Source of the DNA: Draconibacterium orientale
GTDB taxonomy: Bacteria; Bacteroidota; Bacteroidia; Bacteroidales; JAADGE01
NCBI GenBank assembly: GCA_020721645.1
Contig: DYMH01000006.1
Span: forward strand, 1-48,842
Direction of reading: 5' to 3'
Length of the DNA: 48,842 nucleotides
The notes under the pieces were generated by a model. The model had not been told where the DNA came from. It was given only the letters and a program-made list of their open reading frames with translations, and did not search any database. Below, piece after piece: positions 1-9,122 of this stretch (positions are counted from its first letter, which is position 1; the number at the start of each line of letters is the position of its first letter). A program made the position numbers and the translations under genes.

Positions 1-7
1 TCCATAA

Positions 8-202
8 TCAGTGTTTTCTGCAAAAATAAATATTATTTATGTAATTAAGTCTAAGGATATTTTCTTTGTTTGGAGGTATAAAATAGTATAAATCAATCTG
101 AATGCCGAGTTGTGCCAAATGTTTTACCAAATTGTATGAATGCTTTTGCATTCCTCCAATACTCAAAGGAAAGATACCGTCAGTTAGGAAAGAGAGTTTC
201 AT
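8..202 (-). pseudogene. GT4-type glycosyltransferase N-terminus (64 codons then stop); possible 5' head fragment
   Basis: Translation MKLSFLTDGIFPLSIGGMQKHSYNLVKHLAQLG resembles a GT4/GT1 N-terminus; ORF stops at 8-10. Lies just downstream of an epimerase head. Window edge limits certainty. Confidence 0.55.
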
Positions 203-261
203 TATTTGTATTTAGAGAATTGAACATTTATGCCTATATAAAATATCTCTTAACCAAACTA

Positions 262-327
262 TTACAGATGTTTTATGATAGCCGAGCCGATGAATCCGGC
301 ACCGCCGGTGATGAGGATTTTTTTCAT
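262..327 (-). pseudogene. NAD-dependent epimerase 5' head, copy 1 (MKKILITGGAGFIGSAIIKHL*)
   Basis: Rossmann GGAGFIGS motif at the start codon, stop after 21 codons; same sequence recurs at 1643-1724, 2924-3019 and 4414-4481. Confidence 0.85.
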
Positions 328-521
328 GTGTTTATATTTTATTTTGGCTACATGGAAGTCCACATTTAGCGGGCTTTGCAGCGTATTTTTACTTTTATCG
401 AATAATCATGCCGTTACTCATTTTTTTTATTATTTTTTGTGTTCGTGAGGGCTTCGCCGTTTTGTGATTTGCCAAAATCATGGACGTTTCATATTGTTTT
501 TGGTTACAAAATTTGAAATAA

Positions 522-1238
522 TTATTGGTTATAATCAACTTGGGCGTTTTCGATAAGGATATTTGTTTTTGACAGGGAGTTATCTGTGCCGATAATAAAA
601 TCATTTGCAATGGTTTTGATGCAATTTTGCAGATAATTAAAATCTTGTGTTTCGGTAAACCATGACACGCGCTCAAAAAGTTCAGTCGGGAAGTTGTTTA
701 TTCTTTGTTCGACATCAATTTCGTTAATCATTGCTTTTTCTTTGGCCGAAAAGAAAATGTCGGACCAATTGAACTTGTAGTTTAACGAAATATGTATGAT
801 ATCAAAAATATCCTTGGGTTCATCCCGGTTGAGGATTGCAGTTAATTTATTTGAAAGAATATTTAACGGTGTATCTATTTTTCCGAAATAGACTTCATTT
901 AAATTGCCGGCATGGTAATTAACGTCATTTACAAATTCGAGTTTTAAAAAAGTGTCGTTTTCTCGGATATAAAAGCGAGAATATCCTTCATAAATCAAGG
1001 TATTTTGTTTTTCTACCGGAAAGTTTTTGTATAATTTCTCCGAAAAATGTTCTATCAGTTGCTTATAATCGTTTCTGTTATTGACAAAAAAATCAAGGTC
1101 TTCACTGTATCGGTGATTGAGATAATATCGACCCAAAGCCGTTTCGCCGGTGAGGTAAAAGGGCATGTCGGCGGTTTTCCAAAATTTCAAAAACTTATCT
1201 TGCAGCAGGTATAATTTCTTGTAATCGTGTTTTAACAT
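522..1238 (-). CDS. AbiEii/AbiGii-type nucleotidyl transferase (putative toxin)
   Basis: FYLTGETALGRYYLNHRYSEDLDFFV nucleotidyltransferase motif; paired with small upstream ORF. Confidence 0.75.
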   Translation of the reverse strand: MLKHDYKKLYLLQDKFLKFWKTADMPFYLTGETALGRYYLNHRYSEDLDFFVNNRNDYKQLIEHFSEKLYKNFPVEKQNTLIYEGYSRFYIRENDTFLKLEFVNDVNYHAGNLNEVYFGKIDTPLNILSNKLTAILNRDEPKDIFDIIHISLNYKFNWSDIFFSAKEKAMINEIDVEQRINNFPTELFERVSWFTETQDFNYLQNCIKTIANDFIIGTDNSLSKTNILIENAQVDYNQ

Positions 1239-1518
1239 AAGAATATTTTTCCTTTAATGAATCTGTTCTTAATTTGCTTAGGAGAGTATCATTCAAAAGA
1301 TTTTTTATGGTTTCTGTATCAAATATTTTAAGTATTGTAAACCAAGGGAGAGATTCCAACATCTTTCGGAAAAGTGCTTTGAGGTCGTAATGCCCGGCAT
1401 GGTCTGTTTCTCCTTTAATTAGTTTATCAATTTCTTCGGGTGTGATGTCGTAATCCCACATCAGGAGGCGGTAGATCTCTTCTTTTTGCTTATCCATCGT
1501 ATTTCTGTTTATATGCAA
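1195..1518 (-). CDS. Putative antitoxin partner of the nucleotidyl transferase
   Basis: Small ORF (probable start MDKQKEEIYRLLMWDYDITPEEID) directly upstream of and overlapping the toxin ORF. Confidence 0.6.
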   Translation of the reverse strand: MHINRNTMDKQKEEIYRLLMWDYDITPEEIDKLIKGETDHAGHYDLKALFRKMLESLPWFTILKIFDTETIKNLLNDTLLSKLRTDSLKEKYSYVKTRLQEIIPAAR

Positions 1519-1578
1519 ATATACCTATTTTTGGAAATAGAATAATGCAAAAATGGCAATAATAATTGATGGATCATT

Positions 1579-1622
1579 AATATTTCGTAACTAAACTCTT
1601 ATAAATGTTTTATAACTTCCGG
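1579..1622 (-). repeat. Degenerate partial epimerase-head copy (2b)
   Basis: atatttcgtaactaaactcttataaatgttttataacttccgg resembles atatttcgtaaccaaactcttgcagatgtttaatcactgccga at 2935-2979. Confidence 0.6.
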
Positions 1623-1642
1623 CGAATAGTCTATTGCAAATG

Positions 1643-1724
1643 TCTCGTAACCAAACTATTGAAGATGTTTAATCACTGCCGAACCGATAAATCCGGCTCA
1701 GGCGGTGATGAGAATTTTTTGCAT
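1643..1724 (-). pseudogene. Epimerase 5' head, copy 2 (MQKILITA*AGFIGSAVIKHLQ*FGYE)
   Basis: Same head with in-frame stops; ATG (1724) is 4 nt after the stop of ORF 1729-2877. Confidence 0.8.
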
Positions 1725-1728
1725 ACTG

Positions 1729-2877
1729 TTATATAAAAAGTGTTACTTTAAATTCTTCGCCGAATTCTTCAAATAAGACTGTTTTATGTCTTGACAGGGC
1801 TTCGGAGTAAACCATGGGTAATCCTCTTCCCAACTTGTCGATAAAATTGAGGTTTTCCATAAATTTTACGATGACCGGATTTACGGCATAAGATACGCCG
1901 TATTTCAGTTTATCGGGCGAAACGGTATTGGGCAATTTTCCGGGGCTGATGACTTCCAATCGGTTTTGAAAAAGGAATACTCTTATTTTTGAGCCGAAAA
2001 TTGAGTAATTTCTGTGGCAACTGGCATTTACAATAAGTTCTCTGAAAACTTTGTCAGGATATAGGTTTTCTTTGTTCACACGCTTGTTTCCGATAATGTC
2101 GGACGATTGCATTATGTTGTTCTTGATGATTGCTGTTGTCGTGTTTATTTGATAATCAAGATTCCCTTCAATGTTTTGCTTATCTATCAGTTCCGAATTT
2201 ATTTCGTTGCCCGCAAAATGGGCAAATGAAACGGATGAATTCAGCAAAAATTTTTGTGGATTGATTCCGAATATCAGCAGTCCGGCGACTGTTAAATTGC
2301 CTTCTGCTGATAAAATATCTGTATTTTGCAGTAAAACAGTTTTTTCATCTTCCGTCAGAATGTCGAAATTTAGATTGTAAGCGGAGAAATATGACGAAAG
2401 TTTTTGAAAGTTAAGATTTTTAACCGTGCTGTGGTCAACGGCTGTGGCATCGAAATGATAAACCCCGCTTTGTTGAAACAATCGCATGAGTTCATTGATG
2501 CTTGCCGTGCGGTTGGTTGAGCCGACACGGATATAAAATTTTGAATCATTTGCCTGATACGGTTTGTCTTTTCCTTTTGGTATTTCAACGATACCGATGG
2601 TTTTATTTTCGATTTCGATTTTTTGATATTTTATTTCTGCGGGGGGATTCACGTTGTTTCGGGCAATATTCATGCACCATTCTTCGTAGTTTTTTGACCC
2701 GGGAAGTCCCGAAATATCTCCGTTATCCTCAACGCCGATAAGTATTACGCCACCCGAAAGATTTGAAAATGCCACAATTTCTTTTGCCAAGGATTCGGGT
2801 TTTACATCGGCACTTTTAAATTCCAAAGATGAATTTTCGGATTGTTTGATCAGATCGTAGATTTGGTTTGTGTTCAC
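1729..2877 (-). CDS. AlbA_2/Schlafen-type putative ATP-binding protein
   Basis: N-term SLEFKSADVKPESLAKEIVAFSNLSGGVILIGVEDNGDISGL is an AlbA_2 signature; C-terminal ATPase-like region with FRELIVNASCHRNY and LGRGLP. Confidence 0.8.
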   Translation of the reverse strand: MNTNQIYDLIKQSENSSLEFKSADVKPESLAKEIVAFSNLSGGVILIGVEDNGDISGLPGSKNYEEWCMNIARNNVNPPAEIKYQKIEIENKTIGIVEIPKGKDKPYQANDSKFYIRVGSTNRTASINELMRLFQQSGVYHFDATAVDHSTVKNLNFQKLSSYFSAYNLNFDILTEDEKTVLLQNTDILSAEGNLTVAGLLIFGINPQKFLLNSSVSFAHFAGNEINSELIDKQNIEGNLDYQINTTTAIIKNNIMQSSDIIGNKRVNKENLYPDKVFRELIVNASCHRNYSIFGSKIRVFLFQNRLEVISPGKLPNTVSPDKLKYGVSYAVNPVIVKFMENLNFIDKLGRGLPMVYSEALSRHKTVLFEEFGEEFKVTLFI

Positions 2878-2923
2878 TTCTGTTTTTTGTTATTATTCGG
2901 TAAAATTATAAAAATAAACAATA

Positions 2924-3019
2924 TCAATTGCACAATATTTCGTAACCAAACTCTTGCAGATGTTTAATCACTGCCGAACCGATAAAGCCGGCTCCGCCGG
3001 TGATGATAACTTTTTGCAT
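2924..3019 (-). pseudogene. Epimerase 5' head, copy 3 (MQKVIITGGAGFIGSAVIKHLQEFGYEILCN*)
   Basis: 31-codon open head; ATG is 5 nt after the stop of ATPase ORF 3025-4314. Confidence 0.85.
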
Positions 3020-3024
3020 GCGTA

Positions 3025-4314
3025 TTAATAATTTTTGTTTATTTGAATCAAAAAATCACTCAGTTTCCATGCCTGAATGTGTTTTATACCGCCTTTTTCA
3101 TTAAAAATAAAATCATCCAAACTTACAATTATTTTCGGATAATTATCATGTATTGCCTCCAATGAGGAGTATTCTCTGTTTATTGTTATCTCTTCGGACA
3201 TTAGGTAAGCAACTTGAACGTATATTGTTTGGGTGTTTTTAACTGCAACAAAATCAACTTCTTTATTGCGAAGATATCCGACGTAAACATTAAAGCCGGC
3301 TTGGAGTAGTTGCAGGTAAACGATATTTTCCAATTTATAGCCTATGCCATAAGCAAAGCCGGAATACAAATAATTGTGATACGCCAAATCGTTGATATAA
3401 TATTTGTATGTTCCGGCAAGGGTTTCTTTTCCGTAAATATTATATTTTTCGACTTGATAAATAAGAAAACTGCTTTTCAAATAATTGATATAATTTGCAA
3501 GGGTTTCGTAATTTGTTCGCCTGTTTTTACTTTTAAAATAGTTTACAATATTATTGATTGATAACGGATTAGATGCATTGTTGATAAGAAAAGAAAAAAT
3601 ATCTTCCAATAATTTTGCATCTTTAATTTGGTAGCGTTGAATAATATCGCGAAGGAGTATCGTATCTTTAACCGCTGAAATGTAATGCCTTTTGGTTTCT
3701 TCGTTAGGCAGGTTAAACAATTCGGGCAAGCCTCCCGTGTTCAAATATTGTAAAAAACTTTGCTTCGAATTTTCAAGTTTTAAGAAAGAAATGTATTCGT
3801 TGTATGAAAAAGGGAAAATTTGAAATTGCACATATCGACCCGATAAATATGTAGATAACTCTCCGGACAACAGTTCAGAATTCGATCCGGTTATGAAAAT
3901 TTCAAACTCGCGTGTGTAATCCTGCGAATATGAATTGATTGTTTTTTCCCACGAAGTAACAGTCTGTATTTCATCAAAAAAAAGGTAAATTTTCCCTTCG
4001 GGTTTGATTTCGGAAATATACATTTCGACTAACTGCGATAAATCCGTATGCGATTGAATGAAGTCAAAATCTGTAAATTCTTTGTTGATGTATAAAATAT
4101 TATGAGGAGCTGTACCTTTGCCAATCAGGCTTAGGATAATTTGCCTCATCAAATAGCTTTTACCGGTTCTGCGCTGTCCGACAAGCACTTTAATGAGTTT
4201 GTTTGATATAAAATCGCCAATTTTAAGCAAATATTCTTTCCTGAGAAATCCTGCGTCCGGATTTCTTTTATTCCACAGATTGTATTTTTGAAGAATCGCA
4301 ATTTTATCAGACAC
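3025..4314 (-). CDS. AAA_14/DUF4143-type ATP-binding protein
   Basis: Walker A VGQRRTGKSYLMRQI, Walker B KIYLFFDEIQ, ITGSNSELLSGELSTYLSGRY, C-terminal EVDFVAVKN. Confidence 0.85.
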   Translation of the reverse strand: MSDKIAILQKYNLWNKRNPDAGFLRKEYLLKIGDFISNKLIKVLVGQRRTGKSYLMRQIILSLIGKGTAPHNILYINKEFTDFDFIQSHTDLSQLVEMYISEIKPEGKIYLFFDEIQTVTSWEKTINSYSQDYTREFEIFITGSNSELLSGELSTYLSGRYVQFQIFPFSYNEYISFLKLENSKQSFLQYLNTGGLPELFNLPNEETKRHYISAVKDTILLRDIIQRYQIKDAKLLEDIFSFLINNASNPLSINNIVNYFKSKNRRTNYETLANYINYLKSSFLIYQVEKYNIYGKETLAGTYKYYINDLAYHNYLYSGFAYGIGYKLENIVYLQLLQAGFNVYVGYLRNKEVDFVAVKNTQTIYVQVAYLMSEEITINREYSSLEAIHDNYPKIIVSLDDFIFNEKGGIKHIQAWKLSDFLIQINKNY

Positions 4315-4321
4315 AGCTTAC

Positions 4322-4336
4322 AATTTTGTCAAAATT
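4322..4336. promoter_or_regulatory. Palindrome AATTTTG-T-CAAAATT just upstream of the ATPase start
   Basis: Perfect 7+1+7 dyad located 8-22 nt upstream of the start codon of 3025-4314. Confidence 0.4.
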
Positions 4337-4413
4337 ACAATATTTTCAGTTGTAACCAAAAATATTGCGTGTATTTTTTTACCATCTGACTTTTATGACA
4401 CCATCTTAATGTA

Positions 4414-4481
4414 TTGTCTTGTGTTTAATCACTGCCGAGCCGATAAACCCTGCACCGCCGGTGATGGGGATTTTTTTTCAT
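4414..4481 (-). pseudogene. Epimerase 5' head, copy 4 (frameshifted by an A8 tract)
   Basis: Nucleotide match to the other heads (gtgtttaatcactgccgagccgataaaccctgcaccgccggtgat...); 8 T rather than 7 breaks the frame. Confidence 0.75.
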
Positions 4482-4484
4482 GTT

Positions 4485-4870
4485 CTATAATCTGAGAATA
4501 TACGGTTGGATATAGGATTGATTATCATGAGATTCAATCAGATTTTTATTGATGATGTAACTTTTTTCGATTTCCTTATCCTTAGAAAACTCAGTTATTG
4601 CTCTTATTTTGTTGTGATTTTTGAAGTCTTTATATTTCACTTCTACGGGAATTAACCTATTATTATTATAGTTTGAAATTATAAAATCAATTTCAACAGC
4701 GTCTTTTGTTTTTTAATAAAATATTTGATTTTGCTTACGGTTTTGTAATAATTGCAGATAGACGAAATTTTCGAAAATTTGTCCGTTATCAACTCTTATC
4801 GAGATGTCGTTGAAACTGTTGTAGATAATGTTTCGCAAGTTTTTATAAGTTTTCAATTCGGATATTAAAA
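4485..4870 (-). pseudogene. C-terminal remnant of a DUF4143-type ATPase
   Basis: Minus-strand reading: IRVDNGQIFENFVYLQLLQNRKQNQIFY*KTKDAVEIDFIISNYNNNRLIPVEVKYKDF...SYIQPYILRL*, with an internal stop; stop codon at 4485-4487. Confidence 0.7.
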
Positions 4871-4905
4871 AATAGTCGTAAATTAGCAGAAAAATTAAGA
4901 TATTT

Positions 4906-5205
4906 ATGCAAACACAATTGACATTGAATATTGATAATCAAGCAGCCGAACTTGCAAATTATTATGCAAAAGAAAAAGGTGTATCCATAAACGAACTTTT
5001 TGAGAATTACATTCGTTTAATTGTTCTGAACGAGCAACTGTACAAATTGGGAACAGCCGAAATAAGCTCAATTTTTCTAAAATACAAACAAAATTTTGGA
5101 CTTAAAAAAACAAATTGGAAAGAACTTGATGAACATTTAAATCCCATAAGACATGGTTTGCCTGTTGATTTTAAATTTGACAGAGATATAGCAAATGAAA
5201 GATAA
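4906..5205 (+). CDS. CopG/DUF6364-like antitoxin
   Basis: QLTLNIDNQAAELANYYAKEKGVSINELFENYI; overlaps downstream PIN ORF. Confidence 0.7.
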   Translation: MQTQLTLNIDNQAAELANYYAKEKGVSINELFENYIRLIVLNEQLYKLGTAEISSIFLKYKQNFGLKKTNWKELDEHLNPIRHGLPVDFKFDRDIANER

Positions 5206-5602
5206 TGTATTTATTGATACAAATATTTTGGTTTATTTCGCAACTGATAAAACCGAAAAACGAGATATAATATTAACTAAACTTGCTGAATGTGAGTATA
5301 GTTACATTTCAATTCAGGTTTTAAACGAATTCAATAATAGTTGTTTCAAAAAATCTTTATTGAAACCAGATGAAATTGAATTTGCATTAAACGAATATAC
5401 AAAAATGTTCAATGTTGTTATACTGAATATCGCAACGATTATTGATGCATTGCGATTAAAACAAAAATACGGCTATTCGTATTACGACAGTTTGATAATC
5501 TCAACAGCATTGCAAAATGATTGTAAAATACTTTATTCGGAAGATATGCAACATACACAGAAAATTGATGATAAATTGACAATTCTAAATCCATTCAAAT
5601 AA
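5195..5602 (+). CDS. PIN-domain toxin
   Basis: FIDTNILVYFATD...YYDSLIISTALQNDCKILYSEDMQH acidic PIN motifs. Confidence 0.85.
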   Translation: MKDNVFIDTNILVYFATDKTEKRDIILTKLAECEYSYISIQVLNEFNNSCFKKSLLKPDEIEFALNEYTKMFNVVILNIATIIDALRLKQKYGYSYYDSLIISTALQNDCKILYSEDMQHTQKIDDKLTILNPFK

Positions 5603-6129
5603 AAAGGACTGTGACACATTTAGCCAATAATTACCGGCTTTTGTGCCAACTTGATACTTTGGTACCTCTAACGAACCTAAGTGCAAAATTGATGCGAAAG
5701 TGCTTTGAATGTGGCAACTACGGCTACAATTTTTCGATAAACACATCGATAGGATTGTGTTAAGAGCCTACTGTTTTTTTTGCAAATAAAATTCTCGCTG
5801 TTTCATAATTCGATAATTTTTACAAAATTGTTAAAAATATCGAGATATTATTTACAGAAATGTAAAAATTATCGGTTTGTTCGCAAGATACTTTGTTTGC
5901 GGAAAAGCTGATAACGAACGAGGTTGTAAGAGTAGGATGAGATGAAATGACGTAAGGAAACTGCCCAATATCGTTAAAATACTGTTTTGCAGGAGGTAAA
6001 GTTATTTTTCGTAATATTTTTTGTAATCGTTCATACTTAGAGAGTATTGATTTAAAGCGTATTTTAGAAATTATTTCGGGAGTTATAATTCTGAAATCGG
6101 AATAATTTTCACTATTTAATTGGATATTC

Positions 6130-7038
6130 TTATTTTCCGAAGCTTTTGGGCTGAAAGAATGCCGGTATAACAACTTTAATTAAATGATAGTCGGAAGAGT
6201 ATTTTTTCAGATATTTTTTAATAATTGTGCTCACCGAAAACATTGATGCAACAAGCATTGCTTGTAAAAACTTTTTACGTTTAAGCAGAAACAAAACTAA
6301 GTTTCGTCTTGTATAGATATATCTCCAATCAATTATTTTTTTCTCAGAAACTGATGCCCCAAAATGAATTATTGATTTAACAGATACATAGCGAAGGCTT
6401 TTCCCTGACTTTTTCAATTTGTATGCTAAGTCTTGTTCTTCAACATACATAAAATAATCTTCATCGAAACCTGAAACAGCATAAAAATCATCAGCATTTA
6501 TTAAAAAGCACACGCCATTTATTACTTCTACTGTAATTGATTCTATATTCTCGCTGAAAATGGACAGTTGTGCATATTTGTTTTTGAAATTGAGTATATT
6601 GGCAAAAGTAGGTAATGGCATTATTGTATTTTGAACTGTTCCGTCAGGTTTCAATACAGTTGGTCCGACAAGTGCTGTTTTGTTATACTTTAACAGATCG
6701 TTTTTTAATGATTCTAAATAATCGAAGTTTATAATTTGAGTATCTGTATTGATAACATGAATAAATTTTGGGGAATATATACGGGCATGAGCCGCACCGA
6801 AGTTTACGCCGGCACCGAATCCATTGTTTACGGTATTCCGGATAATATCAATGTCAAATCCTTCCGAAAGTTTCAGTAATTGATTGTATTGAACATCTGC
6901 GGAGTAATTGTCTGCAACAACGATACGGTTTTGGGCAGTTTTAAGTTTTAATAAATCGCGGACAATGTTAGCACAATATCCCGGCTCGTTGTAATGTACA
7001 ACAATGGTTACGATTTCATATTTTTGTTTAGAGTTCAA
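6130..7038 (-). CDS. Glycosyltransferase family 2
   Basis: IVTIVVHYNEPGYC, NNGFGAGVNFGA, INTDTQI, DEDYFMYVEEQDLAYKL. Confidence 0.85.
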   Translation of the reverse strand: MNSKQKYEIVTIVVHYNEPGYCANIVRDLLKLKTAQNRIVVADNYSADVQYNQLLKLSEGFDIDIIRNTVNNGFGAGVNFGAAHARIYSPKFIHVINTDTQIINFDYLESLKNDLLKYNKTALVGPTVLKPDGTVQNTIMPLPTFANILNFKNKYAQLSIFSENIESITVEVINGVCFLINADDFYAVSGFDEDYFMYVEEQDLAYKLKKSGKSLRYVSVKSIIHFGASVSEKKIIDWRYIYTRRNLVLFLLKRKKFLQAMLVASMFSVSTIIKKYLKKYSSDYHLIKVVIPAFFQPKSFGK

Positions 7039-7948
7039 AATGCCTAAAATTTTTTGATTTCAGAAAGCCGACAAAGCGTTGGAATTTTACCCTTCGCTTA
7101 TCGGAAAAGATTGAAATAATTGCGGTAAAAAGCAGACCAAAGAAAAACAATGCATTGTATAAAACCAAATCTTTTTTTTGCTTAAATTTTCCAAAGAAAT
7201 AGCGCATGCCGAAAGAATTGTCTAAATCTAAATACATTCTAACGACCAAGTTTGCCGTACCTGTTCCGCCTTTGGATTGATTGTGAATAACCGTAGCTGT
7301 CGGAGTTTGGATAATACGTTTGCTTTCTGTTACAATAGATTTGCATAAATCGACATCAGATACATAAATAAAATAGGTTTCGTCGAGTTTTCTATTGTTT
7401 TCAAACAAAATCGCGGCACCGGCAGGTTGTTCAACGGGCTGATTTTCATTGAAATCCATTCCGAAACATGTGTATTTTCGATAAGATTCAAATTTGTTCC
7501 AATACTTTTTCGGTACGAAACTTTCGACAAACAAAGCAAAAGGTTTTGGAAATGTGCGTGTATAATTTTGAATCGAACCGTCCGGATTTAACAGAACGGG
7601 TGCAACTGCTCCGATTTGTTCGGAACTTTCGAAGGCGGAAACGAGATTTTGTATCGTGTTTTCGGTTATCGCGGCATCGGGGTTAAGTAAAAAAATGTAT
7701 TTTCCATTTGCAATTTCAATGCCTTGATTATTTGCTTTTGTGAAACCCTGATTTTTGTTGTTCAAAATCAATTTCAACTTTTCTATATGTTTGTTCAAAA
7801 GTTCCTGTGTGCCGTCTTTGGAATTGTTGTCCACAATAATGTGCTCGCAGTGTTGTCCGTATTTTGCAACAGATTCTATGTTTTTTTCTATCAAATCGGC
7901 ACAGTTGTATGTTACTGTGATTACGGAAACGGATATATTAGTGTTCAT
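7028..7948 (-). CDS. Glycosyltransferase family 2 (rhamnosyltransferase-like)
   Basis: SVITVTYNCADLIEKNIESV, NNKNQGFTKANNQGI, LLNPDAAI. Confidence 0.85.
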   Translation of the reverse strand: MNTNISVSVITVTYNCADLIEKNIESVAKYGQHCEHIIVDNNSKDGTQELLNKHIEKLKLILNNKNQGFTKANNQGIEIANGKYIFLLNPDAAITENTIQNLVSAFESSEQIGAVAPVLLNPDGSIQNYTRTFPKPFALFVESFVPKKYWNKFESYRKYTCFGMDFNENQPVEQPAGAAILFENNRKLDETYFIYVSDVDLCKSIVTESKRIIQTPTATVIHNQSKGGTGTANLVVRMYLDLDNSFGMRYFFGKFKQKKDLVLYNALFFFGLLFTAIISIFSDKRRVKFQRFVGFLKSKNFRHFEL

Positions 7949-8867
7949 TCCAAATTTCTTCTAATTTTTTTGTTGTCGTATTTTGATTTTTTAAAAAGGG
8001 ATTTACTGCTTTTTTCAGTATCAATTTTAAATATACTGAAAAAAAACTAATGCCGGTGCTTGACAGTCCTTTATTCATTTCCATAAAAAAATTTGCCGAC
8101 TTTGCTTTTATCATAAACAAACCGAGTGCGTAAAAATAGTTTTTCTTTTGTTCGTTATAAATTGCGGATTTTTGCAATAATGTGTAGATATTGACTAATG
8201 CTTTAACCATTGCATTGTCCATTTTTGCTTGGTTTACTGTCATGCTTGTTTTCCGTACTCTAACCATCGACAATGTTTCCGGAATATGGGCAAATCGAGA
8301 ACCGGATAAAGCCATTCGAAGCCATAAATCCCAATCTTCCAACTCACGGTATGTAGGGTTAAAATTACCGACAGCATTCACTTTTTCACGCCTCACCATT
8401 ACGGAATTGACGTGCAGAAAGTTCCCAAACCACAGATTTTGCAATACATCACCTTCGAAAACAGGAAACTCTGCAGGAAATGTATTTTGAATATCATTTT
8501 CAATAAAATTGATTGATTTTGAGTAACATACATCAATTTCAGGATGCGAATCCAAATAAGCGGATTGTATTTGAAGTTTATCGGGCAAAATTATATCATC
8601 TGAATCCAAAAAAACCAAATATTCTCCGGAACTGTTTTCTATTCCGGTGTTTCGGGCACCGGCTAAGCCTTTGTTTTTTTGATAGATGTATTTTATTGAC
8701 GAATATTTTTCGAGATAGGGTATTACGATTTCTTTTGTGTTGTCGGTTGATTCATCGTCTATTATAATAATTTCATATTCAGACATTGTTGATTTCAAAA
8801 CAGAATCTATTGCATCCGGTAGGTAGTGAGCAGTGTTGAAGGTGGGTATTATGATTGAGTTTTTCAT
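7938..8867 (-). CDS. Glycosyltransferase family 2
   Basis: NSIIIPTFNTAHYLPDAIDSVLKST...IIIIDDESTDNT...LVFLDSDD. Confidence 0.9.
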   Translation of the reverse strand: MKNSIIIPTFNTAHYLPDAIDSVLKSTMSEYEIIIIDDESTDNTKEIVIPYLEKYSSIKYIYQKNKGLAGARNTGIENSSGEYLVFLDSDDIILPDKLQIQSAYLDSHPEIDVCYSKSINFIENDIQNTFPAEFPVFEGDVLQNLWFGNFLHVNSVMVRREKVNAVGNFNPTYRELEDWDLWLRMALSGSRFAHIPETLSMVRVRKTSMTVNQAKMDNAMVKALVNIYTLLQKSAIYNEQKKNYFYALGLFMIKAKSANFFMEMNKGLSSTGISFFSVYLKLILKKAVNPFLKNQNTTTKKLEEIWNEH

Positions 8868-9122
8868 TTTTTTTAATCAGCTTCTAAAAAAGATATTTTT
8901 CGTAATTTTTAAATTATAATATTCAATTTTACTTTCATCAATTAAAAAAATGTCGATTTAACAAAACTTACAGCAAAACTTCGCCGATACAGCGTAGCTT
9001 TCACGAAATAAGCATAAGAACCTATCTCTCGCACGATTATACTCTGAAACATTTGTATTTTTTTCAATAGTCGTTATAATTTTTATTTGCAATGAAACGA
9101 TTCATGACTTTAACGCTTGTTA

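Noticed and set aside
247-4481. Regularly spaced repeats could be a CRISPR array or integron attC sites
   Set aside because: Repeats are protein-coding gene starts 1.2-1.5 kb apart with ORFs between; no short-spacer structure, no cas genes, no integrase and no attC-like palindromes.
5820-6173. 117-aa minus-strand ORF overlapping the end of GT2 6130-7038
   Set aside because: Out of frame with the GT2, no recognisable motif; probably spurious, though a decayed gene cannot be excluded.
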